64,000 bases of DNA from Eunapius fragilis (GCA_963681505.1 OY811974.1:4760501-4824500); one strand, 5' to 3'. Shown: positions 50,101 to 61,109, numbered from the stretch's first letter. Program-made: numbers and translations. The notes: generated by a model not told the origin, from the letters alone.

Positions 50101-51198
50101 TCACCTCTTGGTTTGCTTCATAAACATCAGTGTCCGCCCACAATTTTTAGGTGTGTAGCGTGTACAGAGGTACATGTACATGTATGAGGGGATTGAACAC
50201 AGCACATGCTGCACGCCCATAACCACACACATGTCCAGATGGCTCCTTGCCTCATTGATATGACTACCCATGCAATCCACACAAAACATGTTGTATTCAG
50301 TGATTTTCCTAAAATCAAGCAGATTGGATGAAGCACTGCAGTCATCTATTTTATGCCCACAAAGCATTCCTTGAGCACAGTAACTTGGGCCTTGCTAAGT
50401 TGCAACATTTTAACACTTCGGAAAGATGTTTTACCTCTTATGGCAGTCAGAGGCAGTCAGAGAAGAATAAACAAGCTTTATAACATCGAAACTTGGCATC
50501 CTTTACAGAGTTCAAGAAACACAGTGGCTGTTGAAGGTGTTAAAATAATACTACACGGACGGCCCACAAGCCAGCCTACATGTACCCTACATCATCTACT
50601 GCAGTATGTGAACCATTTCCAACCCTTTCTGTACAATATCTATATCTATTTTAAAATGCTCCTGACATATAAATGATAAAACAACCTTATTTATTTATTC
50701 TTGAATCATTCTATATGCCCCCGAGGTGTACATGTACATTTATATGGCTATATATGTACACATATGCATGCATATGCATTTGGATGTGTACACACTGTAT
50801 GTACCAGTACTAGTATACATGCACAGATACATTGGTGTACTAGCCACACCCATCATCATTGTTGTCCATACAGGTGGAACATATCCTAGGTAATGTGTAT
50901 AACACTAAGTTGCACCATTGTTGGCTAGTGCATGGTCACTTTGTAAAAAGCATACATGTGAAAGATGAAAGGAGTTGGTTATTCGTCAGTTAGCTAGGCA
51001 ATAATGTTATCAAGGATGTTATTTACTCACGTGGTTCAAGACTTTATTGAACGATTAGCTTGCAACACCTGGATGGGAAATGTTTGATACACTACAAATA
51101 TGTAAACATTTTAGGTGTTTGTTGATTTACGCGCCAGCCTGTTGTTTATTCACCCCCTGAGAAACCCTAGTGACTATAACTATTGATATTGACATACA

Positions 51199-51322
51199 CA
51201 CGGACCTTTGGTTTTACCCTATCGACCTTGGGATCTGTTCCATCAAATTGCCTAAGACAACAGTGTTTGACGGAACAGATCCCAAGATCGATACGAAGGT
51301 CCGGAACACGATTTTTTTTCCT
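51199..51322. mobile_element. Palindromic MITE, copy 1
   Basis: Imperfect hairpin: CGGACCTTTGGTTTTACCCT to CGAAGGTCCGGAACACGATT, with GGGATCTGTTCC.TCAAA arms. The left outer end (ATCGTGTTCCGG) is missing. It is the same family as the copy at 51627. Confidence 0.8.
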
Positions 51323-51329
51323 ACTTATA

Positions 51330-51415
51330 AGACCTGATCTGCGCTCTCGTGGAGATATAATCTCTGGTATTGCTGCCCAAACTGTTACGACACACCAAAA
51401 CAGACATACAATCAT
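51330..51415 (-). CDS. Candidate signal-peptide exon
   Basis: ATG at 51415 starts MIVCLFWCVVTVWAAIPEII, a good secretion signal with a small-residue cleavage site, followed by a basic stretch. The paralogous segment at about 58380-58435 aligns (RWCVITVRAAI) but lacks the ATG. The frame continues into the palindromic MITE at 51322, so the original gene is broken or the match is chance. Low confidence. Confidence 0.25.
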
Positions 51416-51626
51416 TACCAATCACGTTTGATTATGAACACGAGCACAGTAAGTAGTAGTAGGTAGCCGTTGTGTATGCGTCCACATACCTATTGGTCCT
51501 CCGCCACCTCCGTTATAAGTACATGTACGTTACAAAAAACAAGATCACGTGACATCCTGGTGGCGTGACACAAGATCACGTGACACCGTGGTTACTGCAA
51601 AAGAATGCAAATTCGAAGCCACAGGG

Positions 51627-51777
51627 GAAAAAATCGTGTTCCGGACCTTGGGTTTTAACCTATCGACCATGGGATCTGTTCCATCAAACGTATTCAAAGA
51701 CTTTGAATACGTTTGATGGAACAGATCCCATGGTCGATAGGTTAAAATCCAAGGTCCGGAACACGATTTTTTTTCCT
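51627..51777. mobile_element. Palindromic MITE, copy 2
   Basis: Near-perfect hairpin of about 150 bp with ends GGAAAAAAATCGTGTTCCGG and complement, arms GGGATCTGTTCCATCAAACG, and almost no loop (TTCAAAGACTTTGAA). It lacks coding capacity. Confidence 0.9.
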
Positions 51778-51880
51778 GTGAGCAGCTGCACTGCCGTACG
51801 ATGTGTGACTTGTACACCTGATATACGAGTACAGTGAGTCACCAAGGCTTCAGAACTAGAAATGGCTCGTATTTAAAAAT

Positions 51881-51882
<2 letters not shown>

Positions 51883-51911
<29 letters not shown>

Positions 51912-52040
51912 TGGGGGTCCGGGGAAGAAATTTTTAAATTCTGAAGATGGTATACCGCTTTTCTAGCACTTCCAACCCCACCCCCTCCCTCAGCAGTGGC
52001 AATGCCCCACCCACTTCCCCCCCCCCCCCCCCCCCCCCCC
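51883..52040. repeat. Poly-G and poly-C runs
   Basis: A ~29-bp G run (51883-51911) and a ~25-bp C run (52018-52042) face each other about 105 bp apart. They could pair as a hairpin or form G-quadruplexes. The flanking phrase TCACCAAGGCTTCAGAACTA recurs at 52566, so this marks the edge of a dispersed repeat. Confidence 0.8.
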
Positions 52041-52732
52041 CACGTAGAACATATAGAACATACCAACACACCAATCCAATACACCAGTCCCAACATACAA
52101 CATACCAGATGTATGTACTGGACCTATGTGTCATAATATGCGTACGTACTGGACTGGCATGTTGTATGTACTGGATTTTTTCTTTATGTACTGGACTGAT
52201 ACGTTGAATGTACATGTATGTACTGGACTGCTGCTACTTTGGAAGTGGCACTGCCCAGGCCACTGTGATCCAGAAAACTACTTCAAATGACACAAAGTGC
52301 TCTGATAATGATCTTGGGTGGGTGTGTTTCAAGTTCCTGAGTACAGTACAGACACATTAGCTATTAGCTGGCCTATCTGCTTGCCACCTGGGAAACATCC
52401 TGTGTGTGTGTGTGTGTACATGTATGTGTGTGTATGTGAGTGTGTGCATGTGTGTGTACACTGTACATGGTCCATTTCTAGGAGTCTGTAGGAGTCTGTA
52501 GAACTTTTACTGGAAGGAAGCCTTGATAGTGGCAGTGAATACATTTCTACCTGATCCCAAAAGATCACCAAGGTTCCAGAACTAGAAATGTACGGTGGCC
52601 CGGTAGGTCGCATAATAAAACAGTAGACATAAGAGTGATATGGCGTAAAACCAAATCGTATTTGGCAAAAATGACGGATTTGGCGCAAAACGTTTTTGGG
52701 CGCTGCCCCGGACCGGATGTTGGACAATGGAC

Positions 52733-52930
52733 GTCGTTATTAGAGCGATATATACGGCAGGCACACAGACAAATGGTGGAAGTGTGTATGGGATAGCGGA
52801 GGTGTGTAGGGGTGGAGGTGTGTTGGTGATGGTGGAGGTGTGTGTAGGTGATGGTGGAGGAGTGTTTAGGGATGGTGTAGGTGTGTAGGGGATGGTGGTG
52901 TGTGTAGGGATGGTGACAGTGCATAGGGGA
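52733..52930. repeat. GGTGGAGGTGTGT minisatellite, inverted copy at 55228-55372
   Basis: Units of about 22 bp (GGTGGAGGTGTGTAGGGGAT). The reverse complement of the same array and of its flank (GTTATTAG...TATATACGGCAGGCA) lies at 55228-55372, next to the edge of the Ty3/gypsy piece. Confidence 0.85.
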
Positions 52931-53004
52931 TGGTGGGGACCTGTACACGTTTTGGATGGTACATATACCTGTGTGGCACGTGTATATGTACCACCATGTT
53001 CCAT

Positions 53005-53189
53005 CTCCTCCCCTCCACATCCTTCACATCCTTCACCCCTCCCCTCCACATCCTTCACCCCTCCCCTCCACATCCTTCACCCCTCCCCTCCACATCCTTC
53101 ACCCCTCCCCTCCACATCCTTCACCCCTCTCCTCCACATCCTTCACCCCTCCCCTCCACATCCTTCACCCTTCCCCTCCACATCCTTCT
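53005..53189. repeat. 22-bp CCCCTCCCCTCCACATCCTTCA minisatellite
   Basis: About eight almost identical units of CACCCCTCCCCTCCACATCC plus TT. Further units appear after the inserted hairpin (53386-53430). Confidence 0.95.
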
Positions 53190-53385
53190 CCCAGCAAAAA
53201 GTTCTTGCAAAAAATTCTTGGGCAAGATGGCCAGGATCTTGCCCAAGAGACGAAGATCTTGTCCAAGAGGCCAAATCTTGCCCAGAATCATGCCCAAGAT
53301 CTTAGGCAAGATCCTGGGCAAGATTTTGGCAGCCATAATCTTGGCATCTTGGACAAGATCTTGGTCAAGTTGTCTTTTTGCTGGG
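53190..53385. mobile_element. Short hairpin element inside the minisatellite
   Basis: It begins CCCAGCAAAAAG and ends CTTTTTGCTGGG. The interior is a run of CAAGATCTTGG-like palindromes (GGCAAGATCCTGGGCAAG). TCT flanks both sides and the minisatellite resumes beyond it, so it looks inserted. Confidence 0.65.
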
Positions 53386-53479
53386 TCTCCCCTCCCCTCC
53401 ATATCCTTCACCCCTCCCCCTCCCTCCCATCCTCTCCTCAGGCCCTACAGGTGGATTTCATCACTTTCCTGACCATGAC

Positions 53480-53809
53480 CAGTGGCGTATCCAGGATTTC
53501 AGTGAGGGGATGCTTAAGGTCAGGCCCGATACGAGAAAGGGAGGGGGGGGGGGGGGGGGGGGTTGCTGTCGGTTTTTGGCCCAATTCGAAAAGCGGGGGG
53601 GGGGGGGGGGGGGGGTGCTGTCGGTTTCTGGCCTGATACGAAAGTGGGGGGGGGGGGGGGGGGTTATGATTGCGTACGGGTATCAATAAGCAGCGCAAGC
53701 GTGCAGCTGTTATTGTAAAATGCGGCCGAAAAGTTATGAATTTATATATGGAAGGACCTATGGCCAAGAGGGATGCTCGAGCAACCCCCCTCCCATGGAT
53801 ACGCCACTG
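53480..53809. mobile_element. hAT-type MITE with poly-G tracts
   Basis: The ends CAGTGGCGTATCCAGG and GGATACGCCACTG form terminal inverted repeats. Internally TGCTGTCGGTTT.TGGCC is repeated three times, each copy followed by a long G run. No 8-bp target duplication survives. A right-end fragment of a relative lies at 53870-53934 (AAATACGCCACTG after a C run). Confidence 0.75.
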
Positions 53810-54073
53810 AGATGCAGGTAACTAAGCGCGTGAATTAATGTAATATTCATACTCGAGACGGAGGGGGGGGGGGGGGGGTGCCCGAGCCCCCTGAGCCCCC
53901 CCCCCCCCCCCCCCCCCCCTAAATACGCCACTGATGACAGAGTAAGATCTCAAACTGATTGGTGTGTCAAAAAAAAGCACGAAGGAAGCTCCAGATAGCC
54001 ATCTCAGGTGTGGTGTGCTCCATTTGCATTTTTGAAATGCTTACTTCCATACCACATGCCGCGTGTGCGCGCA

Positions 54074-54081
<8 letters not shown>

Positions 54082-54115
<34 letters not shown>
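54082..54115. repeat. (CA)n microsatellite
   Basis: CA tract after a GCGCACGCGC stretch. Confidence 0.95.
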
Positions 54116-54119
<4 letters not shown>

Positions 54120-54182
54120 CCGCCTCATCCCGGGTAATGTCCATGGGTCGCATGGCAACCATGGGCGGTATGCGTGGGGTAT

Positions 54183-54527
54183 TTAGATGTAAACAACATG
54201 GCCGCCATAAACAGATGCCCATCCCTTATCAATTGTCCGTCGACGCGCTGTATATGGAAAGGCGGCAGGGGGTGCTACTCGTACGTCAGCTACGGCAGCT
54301 GGGACCTCTGGTAGTTGCTCAGGAGGCTCGGCAAGTGGTAGTGGTGCCGCGGGTTGTTCAACTAATGGCACCGGGGGTAATGGAGCAGCGGGTAGTACAA
54401 TTAGTGGCAGCAGCGGTAGTGGTGCCGCGGGTGGGATCCCCGGTACACCGTCATCCGGCGTATGTATGAACAGGTTGAGGGACCACCGCTTCTTGAGCCG
54501 GTTGAATAGGTCCCACCGCCGATTCAT
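54183..54527 (-). CDS. Pro/Ala-rich frame, possible first exon
   Basis: ATG at 54527 opens MNRRWDLFNRLKKRWSLNLF, then a low-complexity Pro/Ala/Leu/Val stretch to TAG at 54183. The DNA is unusually rich in CG compared with its surroundings. No family was recognised. It could be a first exon, a CpG-island promoter region or a transposon gag start. Confidence 0.25.
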   Translation of the reverse strand: MNRRWDLFNRLKKRWSLNLFIHTPDDGVPGIPPAAPLPLLPLIVLPAAPLPPVPLVEQPAAPLPLAEPPEQLPEVPAAVADVRVAPPAAFPYTARRRTIDKGWASVYGGHVVYI

Positions 54528-54539
54528 TTAAACCTCGTT

Positions 54540-55225
54540 CCTTTTTACTTCCAATTAAAAGAAATGTTGAGCTTTAACCACTTATGACAGTAATAACGAG
54601 CATGCATGCTTACCTAAGCAACGATATGATCCCATTAGAAGGCTTAACGGTTTCCAATAAATGCGCAATTCGATGTACTAAAAATCATTACCAACACCCT
54701 TTCTTACTGTTGTGATAGTTGAAGACAGTATTATGTAATACCCTTGAGACTTATCTAAACAACTCAAATCAACCATGAAGAAATTAAAGATGGCGTCTTG
54801 CCCTTTAACCTTCTGCAGTTCCCAGAACTAGCTGATACTCAAACTTTTTATTTGTTTTAAATGTAAGGACAATGAACAGTTTTCATATACAAAAACAGTA
54901 TCACCCTGCAAGTGACCTAAATATAGAAAACCGTGCTGTATAAATATTTATTCTTTAACCCTTTCGCCTCTCCCACAGAAACATATTATAGTCGGATTGT
55001 ACACTAAGAGAGCTTCAATTTGATGCCAATAATAGCCATACAAGTTTTGTGAGTAGGGAGTTATGAGTCTTCAAAGTGGAAAACAATTCATTATTCATGA
55101 CGGTGTTAATTCGTAAACCACTCGTCAGATTTTTAAAATTAATGTGTTAAAGTAACATCCATATTAAGTCAAGCAAATATGATAAATTGCACACAAATCT
55201 GAGGGGTGCTGTCCAATTACTTCTT
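54540..55225. other. Intergenic, nothing recognised
   Basis: AT-rich, with no exon, repeat end or RNA gene seen. Confidence 0.4.
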
Positions 55226-55835
55226 GACAGCCCATGGAATGACCCCTCCACCATTCCCCTGACACCTCCACCATCCATTATACACTTCCACCATAACCTA
55301 CACACACCTCTGCTATCCCATACACACCTCCACCATTTGTCTACCTGCCTGCCGTATATATACTAATAACTACTTCTGTTGTAGTGAAGTGGTCCATCCT
55401 TTACTGGGTTGTATGACAATGCAGGAATAACAATAACCTCTGCCCCAGTGTCTATCTTGAATATCATTTAAACCCAGTGTTGTTGTCCATTGATCTGTGT
55501 AAGTAACCTGCTGTAGCTGTGCTCCACCCAACATTACTGCATTCTCATTAATTGCCGCTACTGTCTTGTCCTTTGCTCTGCACACTGATTGAAAATGACC
55601 ATGTTGTCCACAACTGTGGCAGGATGCTGTCTCAGCAGGGCATATGTGTTTTCCTTGTATACGCATGTAGCCACATCTAGTACACATTGTTTTGTGTTTC
55701 CCTGTGACTTCCTTGTCTTTTACAACAGCAACTATTCATGTTCCTGGCTTCGTATCACTGTCTGCTGACCTTTCACCGCCTCGTTCTGTCTAACTGCATT
55801 GATAGCTTTGTCCAATGTCAAATCAGGGTCCAGCT

Positions 55836-55836
<1 letters not shown>

Positions 55837-55921
<85 letters not shown>
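55837..55921. repeat. (CA)n microsatellite, ~42 units
   Basis: Perfect CA tract placed exactly at the break in the gypsy gag frame, next to the hAT insertion. Confidence 0.95.
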
Positions 55922-55951
55922 ACGCGGCTCTCTACTTAAAATGCACCCATT

Positions 55952-56893
55952 CAGTGGCGTAGCTACGGTAGGGCCTGGTAGGGCCTAGGCCCTACCAACC
56001 GTGTATGTGTTTAACAATAACCCCCGAAGTAATAAATAAACACCCTCGCCAATGCGCGCTCGAGAACACTCATGCCGAATATGTGCGCCGCATGCATGCT
56101 ATTCAGTTGTCATTAATTAAAAAATAGTACCGATCACGTTGGCTACCGGGCGCCTGACTTAAAGTACTTTGTTTCAGTGTACGGACTTTCAGATTTCCAC
56201 AAATTCCAGTAAGTCTTTGAAAAGAAAATCTATCCAAGAAGACGTCAATAGAAGCAGCTGTATAGCAGCGATGAAGAATTTAGCAGTTGTTCTTTGCACC
56301 CCGAAACAAAGAAGAAATCATTACAGCAGTCGGAGCAGTGCTGCTCGGACACAATGGACTCAGAAGATATATGTTTGGAAAGTGAAAAATCACGCTGCAC
56401 TGTACTAAGTAAGAATCCTCAGTCTAACCCTACAACCGTACTAATCAACAGCTCCCTATCTAGTACCCCACTGAAGAGTCCAATCAGGTTGCTCTAAAGT
56501 ACCAGATGATATTGCATCAACTACTGCATTCCCTCCTGTACAGCCTGTCAACATTACGTTCCCAGTTACTGTATATTCTGGAAAATCTAGGTCATTTAAT
56601 CCTGCATGGTACAGTATTTATCCATGGTTGGAATACTCCATACAAAAAGATGCCTGTTACTGTTACAGTTGTCATTTGCTTGGTTCTGGACCTGGTTACA
56701 AATGTGAAAAAAAAACCTTCACACAAGTGGGATTTAAGGACTGGAAGCATGCTACTCACAGGTAAAAGTGGTGTGCTATCAAAACATGATGCCAGCTGTG
56801 TTCACAGAAAATCAGTTATTTTATGGAATCAATATAAAATTAATTCAGAACGTTCAGATAGGCTTGGAACTTGTAGATCTCAACAAATTACAC
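55952..56893 (+). mobile_element. hAT transposon fragment with zf-TTF domain
   Basis: The left end CAGTGGCGTAGCTACGGTAG matches the terminal repeats of the hAT MITEs at 53480 and 60303. From 56499 a frame reads SRSFNPAWYSIYPWLEYSIQ, then DACYCYSCHLLGSG and TFTQVGFKDWKHATHR, the N-terminal zf-TTF zinc finger. A frameshift follows, then GVLSKHDASCVH and WNQYKINSERS. It stops abruptly at about 56893 where gypsy gag resumes. No dimerisation domain or right end remains. Confidence 0.8.
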
Positions 56894-57554
56894 AAAAATT
56901 TTCTGATAACTGAGAGTTTCGAATTCCCACCACGATCCGGTCACGTATGAGCTCATCATGCAACGATCCATATGAACAGTGCTCTGCTAAGCAATAGAGG
57001 GATATAATGAAGGAGTCCCACGTCTCGTCAGGCCCTTGAACACGACAGTTAAACTTCGCATGCTCGAAAATAACATTTCTGCGCTTCACAAAATGCTTCT
57101 CTAACTTCTCCTTCACTACGTCATACTTGCCTCGCTGAGCTTGTCAAGCTAAACGAGCGTAATATGTCTTCCGCTTGGTTACATATCTGGCTCATCTCCG
57201 CGTTCGCTATCAACCCCGAAGCTCCCCGAAAGCACTCAAAGCGACAAATCCACCGAGGCCACTTTCAGGAGTAGCAAAGATAAAAGGTTCCGGAAGAGAG
57301 ATATGAAGCGACGCCATCTTGAGTTCGATATCAGTCACGGTTACTTAGGTTGAACAGGTCAACATCGTTGCCACCATGTAGTAGTACGCGTTTGCGAGGG
57401 TGCTGCCTTAGGGTATGCTTAATACATATACAACACAGTTACCCAGTACACGGAAACGTCTCAACCTAACTCTAGTCCAGCTAGTCATGTGACAACCTTT
57501 ACGTCAGTCAATAAACACCACTACAAAAGGTACATGTTATTTAAATATTATTTG

Positions 57555-58530
57555 TTCTTGAATCATTCTATATGCTCCCGAGGTGTACATGTACATTAAT
57601 ATGGGTATGTGTACAAGTACTAAATATAGTATACATGTACATGCACACATACATTGGTGTACCAGCCACACCCATCATCCTAGATGCCCATACAGGTGGA
57701 ACATACACTAGGCAACAGGTTGAGCATAAACCACCATGAATTTCTGCAAAACTATGAGTAAACTAAAATATAATTGGATTCATTAAGTTGCATCCAATAT
57801 TGTTGGCAAGTACAATACAGTACCTAGTTTTTGCATTGTAAAAAAGATGAAAGGGGTTATTCCTGAGTTACATGTAGTTCATAAGGTTATCATGGATTTA
57901 TTTTTATTCATTTTACTCACGAGTTTCTTAAAGAATGGTTCAAGCTTTATCTTAAACGATTGCCTAGCAACACCTGAATGTGAATGTGGGGAAAGATTTG
58001 ATACACAATCCACACTACACATCACACAGTTATGTAAGCACTGGTGTTTGTTCATTCTCTGGGGAACACCCAGGGAGTGCCACAGCGGAAGTATGAGGTT
58101 GTTATTCTAGGAATCAGATGACATTAAGAAACCAGAGTAGAGTACTACACAACCAAAAAATACAACCTGGTACAGGATGTTCGGCGTATATCGGATGGTA
58201 TGACAATACATTCCGTACCAAGTTTTGATCTTTGGTTGTGTACTAGTAACCTCGTGTGTAAAAAGCTTACTGTTATACACGTATACATAAACGGATAAAC
58301 GGTATATTTCTCGCTACTTGTATTGTCAGAATCACGCCATCTCAATATCGAACATACACCAGATCTGCGCGCTACTTGTGCATGTACGTGCTTGCGTGAG
58401 TATTGCTGCCCTGACTGTAATGACACACCAACGCAGTCAGGGTATATCCGCCGTCAGGGGTAAATCGATACTGTAAGTAGTAAGTAACTGTTGTGTATGT
58501 GTGAACATACCTATCGGTCCTCCGCCGTTT
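57555..58530. repeat. Segmental duplication, copy 2
   Basis: Paralog of 50690-51510 in the same orientation. Plus-strand frame 57847-58110 has a hydrophobic stretch (MDLFLFILLTSFLKNG) but no domain. Minus-strand 58375-58435 matches the signal-peptide-like stretch of copy 1 without its ATG. Confidence 0.8.
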
Positions 58531-58769
58531 TATTACCACATCTTAAGCGCGCCCAATCATGCACGTATGCATTCACAGGGTTAAATAATGGTCGAGATCA
58601 TGGTACGGTTTTTTTTTTTTTTTTTTTGAGTTTGAATAGGGATGCATGCAACGCTTGCAACTCCGCCTATTTGATGGCTCAACAACCTTAGCTGTTGTTA
58701 CATTATGTTGGTGGGTTAATTTGTTGATGGTGGTTCTTTACACTTTTTAGTGTTGCTAGGTCTTCTGTG

Positions 58770-59250
58770 TACAACAATGTAGCAAAGGCAAAGGTTGTGG
58801 GTGGGAAGACTTATCCCCATGCTGGGAATCTTTCAGATGGATATAAATGTCAGGGAGCAAACAAAGGAACTGACAAAGACGGTTAGGAGACTGAAGAAAT
58901 CTGTGTTTTGTGATAAGCTGGGACACATTGAAGAGGACTGTTATAAGAATAAGTGTTGAGATAGTGGTTCTGTGCAGTGATATATAAATTCAGGAAGACC
59001 GGGCACATTTAGCAAAGTGTTGCCAAGTCTGGTTGCAAGAGAATTCGCGGTGTTCAGAACATTTATCCTCAAAGAACAGTGAAAAGAATGGACAGTGGTT
59101 GTTCATGCACCATGCATGATACAGCGACATCTGGATCCTAGCTAAAGAAAAGTTTAACGAGGGCTAGGTAGTTATGGTCAGTGTGCATGCTCATGGTGAT
59201 ATCATGTTATACCCTTCATCTGGTGCAATCTACCTTCTGAATAGTAGATC
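58770..59250 (+). pseudogene. Ty1/copia-like gag-protease remnant
   Basis: Short pieces read TKTVRRLKKSV, then FCDKLGHIEEDCYKNK (a CCHC knuckle missing one Cys), then MDSGCSCTMHDTATSG. The last resembles the DSG(C/A) active site of copia-type proteases. Frames shift repeatedly. No RT or integrase was recognised beyond 59250. Confidence 0.45.
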
Positions 59251-59259
59251 GTCTTGCGA

Positions 59260-60290
59260 AAAGAACTCCCATCCCCTCCGCCTCCCTTGTCTAACATTTG
59301 CTTTTCTATCTTTCACTGAAGTTTCACCTTGGTTTTCAAGCAAATGGAGCTAGCACTAGCTCCCCAGTGTCACTAATGTTTCTGGTTCTCTTTTTCTCAT
59401 AGCCTGTCTACTGCCCTCATATTTCTTCTAAGATAACCTTATATGCATGCATGATCGTTCTGGTAGGGCATGCATCATTATGTTGCTGTCTTCTCTTTGA
59501 ATGGAACGTCCTCCTCTAACTGCTGCCTAACAGCAGCTTCAGTTGTGACAACCATGCATTACATCTTCCTGCCTATATGTGTCCTTTTTCTGGAAAGCTT
59601 ATATTAAAATTGTCTTATTCCACTTTGAGTTGCGGAATACCCGTTCCCAGCTGAAGTTGGCAACGTGTCTACGATATACAGCAGCCATTAATCTGACTGC
59701 CAGCCACCTCCATCTCAATACCTTGCATGGACTCCACCAGTTTAGCTTCTACTCTACCAGTTATTAGCGTTTGATGGACATGATAATTTATAATGCAACC
59801 TTCACTTTGAGTATATATCACTGCATAATAGTATATACAGCATTGTTGCATGGTTATTATGGTATTCTGCAACCCGGCGGAGTTGTCTAAAATTGAGTTG
59901 GGCATTCGTCCCCACAGTAATGGCATATGCAGAGACAAAGCGTCACGACCCCAGACAGTTTTCAGCCCCTGATCTTAGGGTAAAGTTTACTCACAAATCC
60001 GTGCTGCAGTCATATCGTTAAAACGCTGAATTTGAAGATGACCGCTATGTTACAATACTAAAGGTGGTCCCAGTGTTTAAAGGTTTGGACGGCTGGAATG
60101 CACATATATTTATATGTTGTACATTTATGCATATATGTACAGCTCAGTAAACAACCAGATATTGCGTACGTTTGGATTCAACATTTCGTGCATATCCAGA
60201 TATACCCATACACCGCTAACCAGTGAGTAAAGCTCCAGAGGAGTTTATACGTCGTCATCGCATGTATAGTTCGTCATGGCCCGCGACCTA
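59260..60290. other. Intergenic, nothing firmly recognised
   Basis: Low-complexity and AT-rich sequence. Frames at 59579-59938 on both strands carry no recognisable motif, although they may be further decayed retrotransposon sequence. Confidence 0.35.
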
Positions 60291-60302
60291 TATGCTGATG
60301 CG

Positions 60303-60605
60303 CAGTGGCGTAGTGTGAGTGTTGAGCGCCCGGGGGACATAATGCACTTATGGCGCCGGGGGGGTGGGGGTGGGGGGGGGGGGGGGGTGCTGTTGGCTTC
60401 TGGCCTGGGCCCGATGTGGGGGGGGGGGGGTACCTCAGTAGCGGAAAAGAGGGAAGGGGGAGGGGGGGGGGGGAGCCTTATATTATATGAACGGGTTTAC
60501 AACTGCCCCCTGTATCTGCCCATGCGTTCGTGGACGCGATAATTAATTATCTCTCGTTTATTTCGGCGCCCCCTCAACCCTGTGCCCTGGGACATGTGTC
60601 CCTCC

Positions 60606-60640
<35 letters not shown>

Positions 60641-60650
60641 CACGTCACTG
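60303..60650. mobile_element. hAT MITE with 8-bp target duplication
   Basis: The ends CAGTGGCGTAG and, inverted, CAGTGACGTGG. CTGATGCG flanks both sides (60295-60302 and 60651-60658), the 8-bp duplication typical of hAT elements. The interior is mostly poly-G and poly-C tracts. It shares its terminus with the zf-TTF hAT fragment at 55952, a plausible source of transposase. Confidence 0.9.
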
Positions 60651-60726
60651 CTGATGCGTCAACGTAAAATGCCATGCAGGCTAACTAAATGTTATTACGG
60701 AGTGCCTTAGGAAACCACATCTGTGC

Positions 60727-61100
60727 AGGGGCGGATCCAGGAATTTTGAAAGGGGGGACACCAATAATGAATTATGTGAGAAATGGGCGTGGTTCGGGGT
60801 GGGTGCGGACGCTTTTGGTAGCTGTACGTTCAAAATGCAATTAAAAACGCTATATTGCGCGACTATGAATATATAATTAGACCGGAGATAATCTCTGATT
60901 AGACGAACGAAAAGGGGGGGGGGGGGGGGGGGGGGGGGGGGAGGGCGGTGCCCCCGATGCCCCCAGAGGATCTGCTGTGTATCTGGGCCGTCGCCGTCAT
61001 ATAGGAGTGGTCCGGTTGCTCTGAATTGAAACTAAAAGACGTGACGCGTAAGTTATAACGCTGCATGCAACTCCATAATCTCATCCATCGGGATCTGGGG
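60727..61100. mobile_element. G-rich MITE-like element
   Basis: It begins GGGGCGGATCCAGGAATTTT, contains a ~32-bp G run (60913-60942) and ends near GGGGCGGAGCCCC at 61097. It is related to the fragment at 7446-7557. Ends are imprecise. Confidence 0.45.
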
Positions 61101-61109
61101 CGGAGCCCC

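Larger units (their letters stand above)
50690..51510. repeat. Segmental duplication, copy 1
   Basis: It shares ordered blocks with 57555-58530: CTTGAATCATTCTATATGC, CCGAGGTGTACATGTACAT, TACATTGGTGTAC, GCCACACCCATCATC, CATACAGGTGGAACAT, and at the far end ACATACCTAT.GGTCCTCCGCC. Spacing is similar, about 0.8-0.95 kb. Confidence 0.85.
55370..57494 (-). mobile_element. Ty3/gypsy retrotransposon 5' half, interrupted
   Basis: Reading leftward: a probable short LTR (57494-57377, TGTCAC...CTACTACA), a TGGTGGCAACGATG leader just after it that could be the primer site, gag from ATG at 57317 (MASLHISLPEPFIFATPESG), the capsid part (EKLEKHFVKRRNVIFEHAKF; DRIVVGIRNSQLSE), then a break. Gag resumes at about 55837 (LDPDLTLDKAINAVRQNEAV), followed by zinc knuckles (CHSCGQHGHFQSVC) and, after a frameshift, the protease motif IDTGAEVIVIPALSYNP. 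It ends at 55370. The reverse transcriptase and the other LTR are absent. Confidence 0.8.

Noticed and set aside
52892..53636. Three long plus-strand frames with HILHPSPPHPSPLPSTSF repeats
   Set aside because: These are translations of the 22-bp minisatellite and the adjoining hairpin and G-run elements, open in three frames because the unit lacks stops.
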